A DNA stretch of 64,000 bases from a virus: positions 1 through 64,000 of the IMG/VR virus record IMGVR_UViG_3300042868_012858. The stretch is one strand, 5' to 3'. Made by a program: the position numbers and the translations under genes. Of this stretch, positions 8,551 to 17,564 are shown piece by piece (within the stretch, counting starts at the first letter, position 1; every line of letters begins with the position of its first letter). The notes beneath the pieces were generated by a model. That model was not told where the DNA came from. It was given only the letters and a program-made list of their open reading frames with translations, and did not search any database.

Positions 8551-10212
8551 TTAGTAAGTGTTGATGTTGTCGATGTAGATAACTCCGTAGAATCTGTTGT
8601 TAACCATTTTCTTAGCGTAACGAGTCATGATACCTTTTCTAGGTGTGAAATCGTTAGGATCGTAAATAGTTTGAGTCAACTGAAGAGGAATGTATGGTGC
8701 GTAGATATAACCAGCTTCCAAGAAAGTATTACCTTTGTGACCCAACAATACAATTGGAGCAGGTAGATAAGGATCTTTGTAAACTACATATCTTGAACCA
8801 AGATTACCAATTTTCTCAACACCCAAGTTGTATTTTTCAGACTCTGGTTGAGCTGAACCATCAACGTGGAAGTACTCAAGATCATCAAAGATAGCACCAG
8901 CCTCAGCAGAACATACGATCCAGTTAGCACCACCTCTAAGAGTTGATTTGTGGATTTGAGCTGAAAGTTCGTTTACTCTTGTGATAAGAGTTTGGTTCCA
9001 GTCTTTTTGAGTTCCGAAGAAGTTAGCGTTGTTAGAAAGACCTTTGTAATCCCATCTTGCTCTGAATGGAGCCTCATTGATAAGGTCGATGATGATTTCT
9101 CTATCAATCTCTGCAGCGATGTGCTCAGAAAGAAGAGCTGTCAACTCAGCCTCAGCGTCAATTGAGTGGTATGCTTCAAGATCTTGAGCTAATTCTGGAG
9201 TCCAGTGTGCTCTCAATTTTCTTGTTTCAGTGTTAACTGTAACAGAAGAGAATCTAATAGTGATCTCACCCATTTCAGACTTAGCCTCAAGGTTTGTGTA
9301 TACTTCGTATGCAGGAGAGAATAAAACTGGGCACAATGCACCAAATTTTCCAGCTCCGTCATTCACCATTGCAGTGTTGAAGTCTGTTCCGTAAACACCA
9401 GCTGGTCTCAAATCAAGAACAACTCTAGCGTTTCCGTTTGCAAACAAGTCACTTGCGTAAGTTTGAATTTGAGAGTAGAAAGGAATTCTTCCACCAGCAG
9501 CAACAATAAGAGTGTTTCCGTTTGCACCTGAATAGTAAAGGTTAGTTGCAGCAGAGAATCTTAAAGATGCAGAAGATTGAGAAGTTGAAATATCCCATCC
9601 ATTTCCTAAAGCAAATGATCCAGCGTAGATACCATTTGAGAAAGAGTTTGCTGACAACGTAGTAACATAAGTACCAGCTACAGTGTAACCTGTTCCGAAA
9701 GAAAGGTCAAAACCTCTGTTGTTGTAGAATCTCTCATATGCAGATGTATCTGCGAAATCAGGACCAGCTTGTCCGTTAGCAGTATTAGCAGGAGCTACTT
9801 TGCTATAAGAACCAGCACCTGAGTTATCAGGGAAGTTAGGGTAAACTGGATTGTTTAATGTTGTATCAGTTCCGTTGAAAGATACTCTAGCATCCATGTA
9901 GAAAAGTAAACCAGAAGGTAAAGCAAGAGGTTGTACAGATACAATCTCGTTAGCTAACAATCTAGAGAACACTCTTCTTACGATAGGGAAAGCAACTGTA
10001 TCGAATCTACCAGCAGATGAATCAAGAGTTACCTCGTTCAACATTGCTTGTGCTTGATTCTCCATCAATTGCGCAGTGTTTGCTTTTTTCATACCACGAA
10101 GACCCTCAAGAAGACCTGAATCATCCCAGTTTCTTACGATGGCTTGTCTTTGTTCAGCAAGGTTTCTAAATACTGTTAGACCTACCTTACCGCTGTTTAA
10201 AAGTTCGCTCAT
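8551..10212 (-). CDS. 23: Major capsid protein (T4 gp23-like)
   Basis: 553 residues, close to the size of T4 gp23 (521). Signature motifs: NWDDSGLLEGL (residues 28-38), ENQAQAML (51-58), FPIVRRVF (75-82) and ANEIVSVQP (87-95); the C-terminal region has the conserved LGSRYVVYKDPYLP and PRKGIMTRYAKK. These are near-diagnostic for the HK97-fold gp23 family. By analogy with T4, the N-terminal arm (first ~60 residues) is probably removed by the gp21 protease during maturation. Gene order protease-scaffold-capsid is kept. It is followed by a strong terminator. No clear TATTTATA motif was found upstream, so it may be read from upstream promoters. Confidence 0.97.
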   Translation of the reverse strand: MSELLNSGKVGLTVFRNLAEQRQAIVRNWDDSGLLEGLRGMKKANTAQLMENQAQAMLNEVTLDSSAGRFDTVAFPIVRRVFSRLLANEIVSVQPLALPSGLLFYMDARVSFNGTDTTLNNPVYPNFPDNSGAGSYSKVAPANTANGQAGPDFADTSAYERFYNNRGFDLSFGTGYTVAGTYVTTLSANSFSNGIYAGSFALGNGWDISTSQSSASLRFSAATNLYYSGANGNTLIVAAGGRIPFYSQIQTYASDLFANGNARVVLDLRPAGVYGTDFNTAMVNDGAGKFGALCPVLFSPAYEVYTNLEAKSEMGEITIRFSSVTVNTETRKLRAHWTPELAQDLEAYHSIDAEAELTALLSEHIAAEIDREIIIDLINEAPFRARWDYKGLSNNANFFGTQKDWNQTLITRVNELSAQIHKSTLRGGANWIVCSAEAGAIFDDLEYFHVDGSAQPESEKYNLGVEKIGNLGSRYVVYKDPYLPAPIVLLGHKGNTFLEAGYIYAPYIPLQLTQTIYDPNDFTPRKGIMTRYAKKMVNNRFYGVIYIDNINTY

Positions 10213-10294
10213 TTTTTTTTGTTTTTAAGGTTTTTTTAAATTGTTTTAATAATTATTCACAAATTTTCTGTTTTCCAGGTTTTTGCGAATTTTT

Positions 10295-11758
10295 TTAGTC
10301 TTCGAGACGCTTTGTCATCCCTGCAAGCTGTTTCATTCTTCTTGCCTCTTCGCTTTCATACAGAGGTTTTGATTCTGTACTTACTTTAGCTGTATGAGTA
10401 GTAGAAGCTTTAATTTTATTAGAAGCATCACCTACTTTAATATTATTTTCTTTAATAATACTTTTGTAAATTTTTTCTGCTTCCTCTATCGTATCAGCAC
10501 CATCAAATTGTTCGCAAACAGTAAGTTTTTGATCAAATGATAATCCACCATTCATTAACAACTTGTTTACAAGCGCTAGCTTTCCGTTGAAAGTTTGCAT
10601 TTCGTCAAATTGTTCTCTTAGTTGAATAAAAGCATCCTCAAACTCTTTTCTTTCAAGTTTTAGAGACTTCAATTCAGTTTGTAAACCTTTGTTTTCCTGT
10701 GTGAGCTCGCCTATTTTAGACTCATATTGAGCTTTTATTTTTTTACTTTCGTTTAATTCATGTCTGTGTTCAACACCTTGTCTTGGTTGTTTACCTAGTG
10801 TATTAGAATGTCTAAGATTGTGTCCAACACCTTGCACTTCTTCCATTCCCCAACCTTCTTGAGGCATTTCATCTTCGTCAACTATTTCAATAGTCTCTGT
10901 ATTATCTTCATCCAAATTTATTATTATTTCCTTTGGAGGGTTTGGCAATTGATTTGGGTCATTTTCATTACCCATTGTGTAGTCTACATCTTCACCACCT
11001 TCCAATTCGTCAATAATTTCTAAAAGATCATTACCTTCTTCAAATTCTTCAATTTCAAATGTCATATCTTCTTGAACTGTTGCTGCAGGAGCAGCAGGCG
11101 CTTCAGCTGCAGGAGCAACTTCAGCTTCATCATCAACAACTTCAAATTCTTGCTCTCCAGCTTGTTGGTCTGCAGAAACACCTTGTTGTTGCATTAATAC
11201 ATTTATTAATGTATCCATTTTAGAAACTAATTCTTCAATATCTTGCTCTAATTTATCTCCACCTTCTTCAGCTACAGGTTCTTCAGCTACAGGTTCTTCA
11301 GCTACAGGAGCTTCTGGCATAGGAGCTTCTGGCATAGGAGCAGCAGTTGGTTCAGCAGCAGGCGCTGCAGGAGCAGGAGCAGCCGCAGGAGCAGCTTCAG
11401 CCTCATTAGTCATTCTATTCATTTCTAACATATTTTCATTTTTTTGTTCTTCATCGGATACTTCAATTTCTTCTTCATCATCAGAAACTTCTATAAATTC
11501 ATCTTCTGGATCAACATCTGTTTCTTCATCATGTTCTGAAGAAGTACTAGTAGTAAAAACTTCTTCTCCGTCTTTTTCAACTTCAACATTTCCGTCTTCA
11601 TCAACAGAAATATTAATTTCTTCGTTAATAACTTCTAAGATTTTTTTATCAACTTCTTCTTGAAGTTTAGATTCTATCTGTTGCTGAGCAAATCTTCTGA
11701 TTTCTTCAAAATCAGCTTTGGCTTGTTCTAGCGATGACTTTCTAACATTATTGCTCAT
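10295..11758 (-). CDS. Prohead core scaffold protein (gp22-like)
   Basis: 487 residues, very acidic, with long Glu/Asp-rich, Ala/Pro-rich and coiled-coil segments. It sits between the gp21 protease and gp23 genes, exactly where T4-like phages encode the gp22 core scaffold that templates the capsid and is then digested. The centre holds 5-residue repeats (EEPVA three times, EAPMP twice). The C-terminal 130 residues form a coiled coil. The last 25 residues contain ESEEARRMKQLA, similar to ESEIERMRRLA at the end of the protein at 23366. Larger than T4 gp22 (269). A TATTTATT-type motif lies 18 nt upstream. Confidence 0.75.
   Translation of the reverse strand: MSNNVRKSSLEQAKADFEEIRRFAQQQIESKLQEEVDKKILEVINEEINISVDEDGNVEVEKDGEEVFTTSTSSEHDEETDVDPEDEFIEVSDDEEEIEVSDEEQKNENMLEMNRMTNEAEAAPAAAPAPAAPAAEPTAAPMPEAPMPEAPVAEEPVAEEPVAEEGGDKLEQDIEELVSKMDTLINVLMQQQGVSADQQAGEQEFEVVDDEAEVAPAAEAPAAPAATVQEDMTFEIEEFEEGNDLLEIIDELEGGEDVDYTMGNENDPNQLPNPPKEIIINLDEDNTETIEIVDEDEMPQEGWGMEEVQGVGHNLRHSNTLGKQPRQGVEHRHELNESKKIKAQYESKIGELTQENKGLQTELKSLKLERKEFEDAFIQLREQFDEMQTFNGKLALVNKLLMNGGLSFDQKLTVCEQFDGADTIEEAEKIYKSIIKENNIKVGDASNKIKASTTHTAKVSTESKPLYESEEARRMKQLAGMTKRLED
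11264..11338 (-). repeat. 15-bp tandem repeats inside scaffold gene
   Basis: TTCTTCAGCTACAGG occurs three times in a row (11264-11308), followed by AGCTTCTGGCATAGG twice (11309-11338). They encode the EEPVA and EAPMP units, so copy number can change without breaking the frame. Confidence 0.9.
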
Positions 11759-11776
11759 ATCGTATGAAAAGATTTA

Positions 11777-11787
11777 TTAATAAATAT
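11777..11787 (-). promoter_or_regulatory. Late-type motif ATATTTATTAA
   Basis: ATATTTATTAA on the minus strand, 18 nt before the scaffold ATG at 11758. Confidence 0.45.
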
Positions 11788-11812
11788 TTGAAAATTTCTA
11801 AAAACCGAATTA

Positions 11813-12481
11813 TTAAATATTTTTCCAAAAATCTGAATTAGCAAGCTTGTGCAATTTTGTATAATAATCGTACTGCTCTTTAAGATTTTCGTTGTCTAAT
11901 TTTAATACTTTACCACTTTCTTCTTTTAAAGGAATCATTCCTTTTCTCGCCATATCCCTACCTTCTTTAAAAAGATAAGCTCCAGGAGTTGACGGAGAAG
12001 AAACAAAATCGAATGCAATCAATTCAAAATCTTCTTGCACTAAATCTTTTCCGCTTACATTTTTTACAGAACCTACTCCTCTAGAAGAAATTCCTAGCAT
12101 AAATCCTGCTTTTAATAAACCTTTTAAAGTGCTACCAGCTTTTGTTTCTTCAGCAATCAAGACTTTACCATACAAGTCTTTTCCTTGCCACCACATATCT
12201 GTAACTCTATGAGATACATTTGCAAGAGAAACAACTGCAGAATCAGGGTGATCTAATTCACCACCAGCAGTTCCACTTTCTACAAGCTCCATATATTTAT
12301 CAACCTCTCTTTTAAGAATATCATATGGATAAACTCTACCATTTCTATTTAATGTGTCAGCCTTCTGAAGAATACCTGTCATAACCAAAGGTTTATTCTT
12401 CTCTTCAGATTCTTTTATTAATTCAGGACTAGCCTTAAACTCATAAAATTCTGTAATGATGCATTTACCGCTATTAATCAT
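11813..12481 (-). CDS. 21: Prohead maturation protease (T4 gp21-like)
   Basis: 222 residues (T4 gp21: 212). Serine protease of the herpesvirus-assemblin-like fold that digests the scaffold and trims capsid proteins after (L/I)-x-E. Conserved: TLNRNGRVYP (residues 43-52), GELDHPDS with the catalytic His78, and GISSRGVGS with Ser132/Ser133, at nearly the same spacing as His85 and Ser140 of T4 gp21. The FELIAFDFVSSPSTPGA segment is also typical. It lies directly upstream of the scaffold and capsid genes. A TATTTATT-type motif lies 20 nt upstream of the start. Confidence 0.93.
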   Translation of the reverse strand: MINSGKCIITEFYEFKASPELIKESEEKNKPLVMTGILQKADTLNRNGRVYPYDILKREVDKYMELVESGTAGGELDHPDSAVVSLANVSHRVTDMWWQGKDLYGKVLIAEETKAGSTLKGLLKAGFMLGISSRGVGSVKNVSGKDLVQEDFELIAFDFVSSPSTPGAYLFKEGRDMARKGMIPLKEESGKVLKLDNENLKEQYDYYTKLHKLANSDFWKNI

Positions 12482-12501
12482 TTCTTAAAAAATTAGATTT
12501 A

Positions 12502-12512
12502 TTAATAAATAT
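12502..12512 (-). promoter_or_regulatory. Late-type motif ATATTTATTAA
   Basis: ATATTTATTAA on the minus strand, 20 nt before the protease ATG at 12481. The same 11-mer occurs before the scaffold gene. Confidence 0.45.
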
Positions 12513-12540
12513 TTAGTTTTTTTATTTTTTCTCACTAAAT

Positions 12541-12567
12541 AAAAAAACCCCCAAAAAATTGGAGGTT
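12541..12567 (-). terminator. Terminator after gene 12590-13183
   Basis: Minus-strand hairpin AAACCTCC - AATTTTTT - GGGGGTTT followed by more T. It isolates the protease-scaffold-capsid unit from the genes before it. Confidence 0.75.
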
Positions 12568-12589
12568 TTATATAAAATATTTAAATTAA

Positions 12590-13183
12590 TTATCCTGGTA
12601 AAATAAAAAATGTTCCAGCGTCATATGATTCTACATAATAACCCATAGATTTAATGAAATCATTAAAAGGTTTATATACTTCTAATTCATAATTTTCATA
12701 ATCATCTGTGTATGGGTCAAACAATTTCATTCTATCGTTTGAATAACTTCCTTCACCAGTCCAAATTGTATCTTCACTATAATCAGAACCGAAATCTTCA
12801 CCTGGTTTAAACCAAGCTTTAGGGTATTTTTCTTTGAGCATAGTCATCAAAGTATCTCTGTCAACTTCAACACTTTCGTTTATCTTTTTTTTCTTAGGTT
12901 TATCAGGAACTTTTAAACCTTTTCTTTTAGCTGTATTAATAGCAATGGCCACCTTTTGGTCTTGAGGCATTTTTTCGTCAGCCATTTTACTTAGCTTTGC
13001 GGAAATAACTTCTTTAGCTTTTTCAGAATACTCACTTTTCTTCTTTTTACCCTCTTCTAGAATTTTTAAATCTTTATTTATTTTTTCCTTTTCTTCTTTT
13101 AAAGTTTGTAACTTATAAAGATTTGTTACTTGCTCTTGGATATAAGAAACAAGATTTTGTTTTGTTAATTTATTAGAAGCCAT
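12590..13183 (-). CDS. Putative head-targeted protein, paralogue A
   Basis: 197 residues. The first 44 residues are nearly the same as in the neighbour at 13215 (ASNK-TKQ-LV-YIQEQV-NLYKLQ, then INKDLKIL-E), whereas the rest differs. The following Lys-rich part has the pattern MPQDQKVAIAINTAKRKGLK, and the C-terminus is acidic and aromatic, possibly a small globular domain. The N-terminal helix ends at I-L-E, a fit to the gp21 cleavage pattern (L/I-x-E), so it may be a capsid-targeting leader removed on maturation, as in T4 internal proteins. That is inference. No known family recognised. Confidence 0.7.
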   Translation of the reverse strand: MASNKLTKQNLVSYIQEQVTNLYKLQTLKEEKEKINKDLKILEEGKKKKSEYSEKAKEVISAKLSKMADEKMPQDQKVAIAINTAKRKGLKVPDKPKKKKINESVEVDRDTLMTMLKEKYPKAWFKPGEDFGSDYSEDTIWTGEGSYSNDRMKLFDPYTDDYENYELEVYKPFNDFIKSMGYYVESYDAGTFFILPG

Positions 13184-13214
13184 ATTTTTTTAGTTGTTAG
13201 TTTTTGTGAATTAA

Positions 13215-13619
13215 TTAATGACCATAATCAAAAGCAAAATATAATTTTTCGCCATTCGACAAATCAACTTTTTGTGAAACAATTCCACAACACATATGAC
13301 TTACTTCATCATTAATTTTATCTTCACTTTTTGTTATAATAAAATTACCATTGTATTCATACATCTCATTATCCAAAAATTCATCAATTGGCAAACTTCT
13401 TTCTAGTTCATCTAATTCATTATCGGAAATATTTTCAGAAGAATCTCTTACCATCCATCTTAATCTGTGATTACCTGAATCACTTACTTCTTTTAAGATT
13501 TTTAAATCTTTATTTATTTCTTTTCTTTGTTCTTTTAGAACTTGTAATTTATAAAGATTTTCGACTTGCTCTTGTATGTAATTAACAAGACTCTGCTTTG
13601 TCATTTTATTGGAAGCCAT
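13215..13619 (-). CDS. Putative head-targeted protein, paralogue B
   Basis: 134 residues from the ATG at 13619. A longer frame reaches 13652, but the added 11 residues would cover the TATTTATA motif at 13631-13639 and would separate the MASNK start from its exact counterpart in the paralogue at 12590. The first 44 residues match that paralogue; the remaining 90 are unrelated, with a Cys-Cys pair (HMCCGIV) near the end. The shared leader ends in L-K-E. I infer a leader joined to different cargo. Function unknown. Confidence 0.7.
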   Translation of the reverse strand: MASNKMTKQSLVNYIQEQVENLYKLQVLKEQRKEINKDLKILKEVSDSGNHRLRWMVRDSSENISDNELDELERSLPIDEFLDNEMYEYNGNFIITKSEDKINDEVSHMCCGIVSQKVDLSNGEKLYFAFDYGH

Positions 13620-13630
13620 ACTTTTTTTCT

Positions 13631-13639
13631 TATAAATAG
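13631..13639 (-). promoter_or_regulatory. Late-type motif CTATTTATA
   Basis: CTATTTATA on the minus strand, 11 nt before the chosen ATG at 13619. It helps decide that start. Confidence 0.5.
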
Positions 13640-13648
13640 AAGAAAAAA

Positions 13649-14158
13649 TCAATTAGACTTGCTATATACAATAAAGTTTTTGGAATTTGAGAAAATATCA
13701 GATTTGCTTATAATATCACTAAGTCTAATACATTCATCAAATAATTCTGTATTCTTTTTATAGCTCAATGGTAATTTTTCTTCTGAATTTATATTTAAAG
13801 TATGAAGATATAACTCTATAGAAACATAATTTCTTTTTCCGTTGTAATTTAAATTTTCAGGAATGTTTTTTATGAATATATTTTCATTTTCTAATGGAAA
13901 ATACTTATTTGATTTTAACTCTTTAGATAAATTATTTGAATATATCTTATGAAGATCTCTTTCAAGAATTTCTTTTAAATCCTTCTGATCCTTGTTTTCA
14001 TTTTCTTTAGTAGGTTCTAACCAAAAACTAGCAAATATATAAATTGTTTCTGGAGCTTCCCTGTTTTCGACAGTTCCAATTTTTATGTTTATATTTTTGC
14101 TAGATAACTTATCTGTATCTACTTTTATTTCCCTTGCGGTTCTTTTACTTTCAATCAT
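13649..14158 (-). CDS. Hypothetical protein
   Basis: 169 residues, Lys/Asn/Glu-rich, mixed alpha-beta, without membrane segments or motifs I recognise. Contains a long beta-type pair (ETIYIFASFWLEP and NYVSIELYLHTL) flanking a charged helix. It is the first of the group 14158 to 12590 read in one direction, and no TATTTATA motif is clear upstream. Confidence 0.65.
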   Translation of the reverse strand: MIESKRTAREIKVDTDKLSSKNINIKIGTVENREAPETIYIFASFWLEPTKENENKDQKDLKEILERDLHKIYSNNLSKELKSNKYFPLENENIFIKNIPENLNYNGKRNYVSIELYLHTLNINSEEKLPLSYKKNTELFDECIRLSDIISKSDIFSNSKNFIVYSKSN

Positions 14159-14215
14159 GTAATTTAAAAATTATGATGAAAAAATATAATAAAAAAATAG
14201 TTTTATTCCAAAAAA

Positions 14216-14243
14216 AAAGTCCTCACTTAAAAGAGAGGACTTT
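14216..14243 (-). terminator. Terminator after gene 14262-15089
   Basis: Minus-strand hairpin with stem AAAGTCCTC / GAGGACTTT (10-nt loop) and a following T-run of at least eight. Confidence 0.85.
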
Positions 14244-14261
14244 AATTATTGTGTTTTAGTT

Positions 14262-15089
14262 TTATTCGTTGATATAAGATTGCAATTCTAAATTAGATAA
14301 AATATACTCGTCAATATTCACAAAATTAACATTTTGCATATTCATCAATTTATTTTTAAAATTTTCCAACAATTCTTTTGAATCAGAATCTAAATCAGAT
14401 TTTGTTTCTAAAATTTGAGAAATCATTTTAAGGTTTTGTTGTTTAACCTCATTCAAATAAGAAATTTTTGTTTTTTCATCAGAAACTAATACGGAGAAAA
14501 CTTTCTTTTCTTCTTCATTTAAATGCTCATATCTATCATTAAAATTATTTACAGCAACTTTTGTAATAAATTTCCAAGACTCATTTAGTTTAGGATTATC
14601 TTCTTTTTCTTTTGAGTATTCAGATTCATTAACTGTTCTAGTAAGATATTTTACAACATAATCATATGCCTCAACTTCTCTTTCTATTTCTTTTCCTAAA
14701 TTTGAGTGAACTGCGTTTGAATTAAACTCAATCAAAGTGTTTATACTTTCAGCTAATTTATTGTCTACTCTAGACTCTATATGCATATCATCTAAAAGTT
14801 CTTTTCTAACTCTTTTATTTTCTGATGTAATGTTATTCCATTTTTCGTTTTTAAACAATTGCATATTTTGAGCAATAAATCTTTCCGCCAATCTTTCTTT
14901 GGTAAAAGGTTTAGCATTCTCAATGTTTTTAAAAACAAATTGTTGTTTTGTTAGAACAGGACTTTGTTTGATTTCTTTTAGGAATTTTTCAAGAGTAATG
15001 CTTTTTTGTTCTCTTACTAGTTCTGCTGCTGATAATCTAGTAACCGTATCTCTTATTGCTCCGAAGTTGAAAGATATATTTTGTGCCAT
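14262..15089 (-). CDS. Hypothetical alpha-helical protein
   Basis: 275 residues, almost entirely helical and charged, without recognised motifs. The first 12 residues (QNISFNFGAIRD) are the only non-helical part. It has its own upstream TATTTATA-type motif and downstream terminator, so it is a single-gene late unit. The composition fits a head core or internal protein, but nothing specific supports that. Confidence 0.65.
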   Translation of the reverse strand: MAQNISFNFGAIRDTVTRLSAAELVREQKSITLEKFLKEIKQSPVLTKQQFVFKNIENAKPFTKERLAERFIAQNMQLFKNEKWNNITSENKRVRKELLDDMHIESRVDNKLAESINTLIEFNSNAVHSNLGKEIEREVEAYDYVVKYLTRTVNESEYSKEKEDNPKLNESWKFITKVAVNNFNDRYEHLNEEEKKVFSVLVSDEKTKISYLNEVKQQNLKMISQILETKSDLDSDSKELLENFKNKLMNMQNVNFVNIDEYILSNLELQSYINE

Positions 15090-15101
15090 CTTTTTTTTAT
15101 C

Positions 15102-15110
15102 TATAAATAA
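15102..15110 (-). promoter_or_regulatory. Late-type motif TTATTTATA
   Basis: TTATTTATA on the minus strand, 12 nt before the ATG at 15089, in the divergent gap shared with the gene at 15179. Confidence 0.4.
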
Positions 15111-15145
15111 TTTAAAAAAATGTAATTATGTTTATTTTTTTATAA

Positions 15146-15153
15146 TATATTTG
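15146..15153 (+). promoter_or_regulatory. Host-type -7 box TATATTTG
   Basis: TATATTTG matches the Bacteroidota -7 consensus TAnnTTTG and lies 25 nt before the ATG at 15179. I see no clear TTG at the -33 position, so the match is partial. Confidence 0.4.
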
Positions 15154-15178
15154 CAAAGGTAAAAATAATCCAAATTAT

Positions 15179-17494
15179 ATGATTAAATATTTAAAAATTA
15201 AAGACAACTTGTATTTAGCACAACAAGTTGTTAGACCTGAACAACAAAAAGAACAAGTTGTTGATTTATCTACACAACATATCTTTGTTATAGACTGCTC
15301 TGGATCTATGTCAGGTGAACTTTCTACTATTAGAAAGGATTTGTTTAACAAAATTTCTACAATTTTAAAACCATCTGATTCTGTAACTATTATTTGGTTC
15401 TCTGGAAGAAATCAATATGGAGTTATTTTAGAAGACTACACTGTGCACAGCAATATCGCACTAGAGAAGGTTAGAGAGACTATTAATAAGTATTTAACTC
15501 CTCAAGGGCTAACAGCATTCAAACAGCCTTTAGAAGAAGTAAAAGCCGTTATTGAAAGAGTTAGAAGCAATAATTCTAATATGCTTCACTCTATGTTTTT
15601 CTTAACTGATGGTTATGATAATCAATTTTCTACAAAAGAAATTTTGAAAGCTACCACTGAGTTAACTGATTATCTAAATAGTGCAACTATTGTAGAATAT
15701 GGTTGGTATTGTAATAGAGAGTTGCTTTCTCAAATGGCTCAAGAAATTGGTGGAGTTCACACTTTTAGTCAAAACTTCCAAGATTATGAACCATATTTGA
15801 CGAAACAATTTACTTCTGACAATAGAGGAAAAAGAACTTACATCGAATTGGCTAATGCTCCAAAGTTTGACATGGTTTTCAATGTTGTTGATGGTGATGT
15901 TGTTATGTATAAAACAAATGAAAACAACGAAATCCTAATCAATGTAAATGGGGACACAAACATTTTCTACTTTACAGATTCTTCTGTTGTTGAAACAGGA
16001 AATTACAACGTTCACAACTTGGAATATATAAAAGAATATTTTAACAATAGAATTGAGTCTGAAATGATTCAAGGAATGTATGCTTCATTATTTGCTTTCA
16101 GTAGAAAATCTGACTATGGAATGGTATCTGAAATCCTAAAAGCTTTAGGTGATGCTTATTTCATTACAGAAAAAGCAAATACTTTTGGGACTCAAAAAAT
16201 TAATGAGTTGGAAGCAAAATTCTTGGATGCTGTTAATGATTCTTCTAAAAGATATATTGATGGGTACAATCCAAATCTAGAACCTGCAGAAGATGCTTAT
16301 TGTGTTTTAGATATGATGCAAGACTTGATGACTCAAGATGGAAATTATTGGTATCCACAGCACGAGGCCTTCAACTACAAAAGAATTGGAAGCAAGACTA
16401 TTGCTAAGATGACTGATTTATCTGAAGAAGATAGACAAAAAATTGATGATTTATTGGATAGCAAAAAACTAGACGAAGCTCAACAACTTCTTGAAGAGAT
16501 TAAGAAAAATCAGCCAACTCAATTAAAGTTTCATTACTTTGGAACATTACAGGCGTTCCCTTTTTATGATCTTGTTTGGAACGAAACTAGAGCCAATCTA
16601 TCTGTTCAAGTTAATTATAAAGGTCATGTTGAATTGCCTGAAAACCAATTCGGTCTTCCAGTTCAATTCCCTACAAACCAATTCAGAAACTACACTTTAA
16701 TTAAAGATGGTATTGTCTATAATTATACATTACCAGTTTCTTTGGGTAGAGAAACATTTGACAAACTTCAGGCGAATGGTTTATTAGATGGTGAGTTTTA
16801 TGAAGAAAATAAAATTTATGTTTTAGATTTTTCTAAACTTCCTGTTATAAACAGAAAAATGGTTAGTACATTATCAGCAAAAGAATTGTTCACAAACGAA
16901 TGGGAATTATTGAAATTAAAATCTTCAAACGCTGTTTATAATTACTATAAAAAGCTTAAGTTCCAAAATACAAGCAAAGGTTTTGTAGAACAATTTGGAA
17001 AAGAGGCTACTGAGTGGTTAGCTACATTTGGATTAAAAGATTACGGATTTAATCCGCCAAAAACTGTTGAAAAGCAGGGTGAGCAAATTGATGTTAACGT
17101 TCTTGAAGTGAAAATTGATAAAATGAGCACAACACCTGGAAAGAAAGAGATAGAATCTGCGGAGAGAAAAATTAACGCAAGTGAATCTCTTACTCCTAAA
17201 GAAGCTCTTGTTGAAAATGCTATTAAAGAAGTTAATCAATTTACAGGATTAATTAAAGAAGTGACCAATCAAGACAAAATGTTAGAAGATTGGTTATATC
17301 AAAAATCTAAATTTTTCAGAACAGAAAAAAATAGATTAATGTCTGAAATTTCTAAAGCAAAATTTTTAACAATTGTTGGAAAAAGTTGGTTTACAGAATT
17401 TGCCGATAGAAGTCAAAACGAAATGACTTTGAATTTAGATTCTCAAGATGTAAAATTCAAGGTTGAGGATAAAATAGAGACTATTACAATTTAA
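15179..17494 (+). CDS. von Willebrand factor A domain protein
   Basis: 771 residues. A vWA domain occupies roughly residues 30-220, with a complete metal-ion-dependent adhesion site: DxSxS at Asp39/Ser41/Ser43, a Thr in the GLTAFKQPL loop and Asp in FFLTDGYDN. The central and C-terminal parts are mixed, with coiled-coil segments near residues 440-460 and 680-730. vWA domains bind protein partners through the metal site; in phages the role is usually unknown. No signal peptide, so cytoplasmic or virion. It is alone on its strand, reads away from the head genes, and has a host-type -7 box rather than a TATTTATA motif, suggesting expression before the late genes. Confidence 0.8.
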   Translation: MIKYLKIKDNLYLAQQVVRPEQQKEQVVDLSTQHIFVIDCSGSMSGELSTIRKDLFNKISTILKPSDSVTIIWFSGRNQYGVILEDYTVHSNIALEKVRETINKYLTPQGLTAFKQPLEEVKAVIERVRSNNSNMLHSMFFLTDGYDNQFSTKEILKATTELTDYLNSATIVEYGWYCNRELLSQMAQEIGGVHTFSQNFQDYEPYLTKQFTSDNRGKRTYIELANAPKFDMVFNVVDGDVVMYKTNENNEILINVNGDTNIFYFTDSSVVETGNYNVHNLEYIKEYFNNRIESEMIQGMYASLFAFSRKSDYGMVSEILKALGDAYFITEKANTFGTQKINELEAKFLDAVNDSSKRYIDGYNPNLEPAEDAYCVLDMMQDLMTQDGNYWYPQHEAFNYKRIGSKTIAKMTDLSEEDRQKIDDLLDSKKLDEAQQLLEEIKKNQPTQLKFHYFGTLQAFPFYDLVWNETRANLSVQVNYKGHVELPENQFGLPVQFPTNQFRNYTLIKDGIVYNYTLPVSLGRETFDKLQANGLLDGEFYEENKIYVLDFSKLPVINRKMVSTLSAKELFTNEWELLKLKSSNAVYNYYKKLKFQNTSKGFVEQFGKEATEWLATFGLKDYGFNPPKTVEKQGEQIDVNVLEVKIDKMSTTPGKKEIESAERKINASESLTPKEALVENAIKEVNQFTGLIKEVTNQDKMLEDWLYQKSKFFRTEKNRLMSEISKAKFLTIVGKSWFTEFADRSQNEMTLNLDSQDVKFKVEDKIETITI

Positions 17495-17517
17495 CAAACA
17501 ACAAATAGTGGCAAAAA

Positions 17518-17544
17518 AAAAGGAGGCTAAATTAGCCTCCTTTT
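17518..17544. terminator. Bidirectional terminator between convergent genes
   Basis: Near-perfect palindrome with arms AAAAGGAGGCTAA and TTAGCCTCCTTTT, flanked by A-run and T-run. It lies between the stop codons of the vWA gene (+) and the gene at 17565 (-), so it can stop both. Confidence 0.85.
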
Positions 17545-17564
17545 GTATTTTATAGTTATATTAT

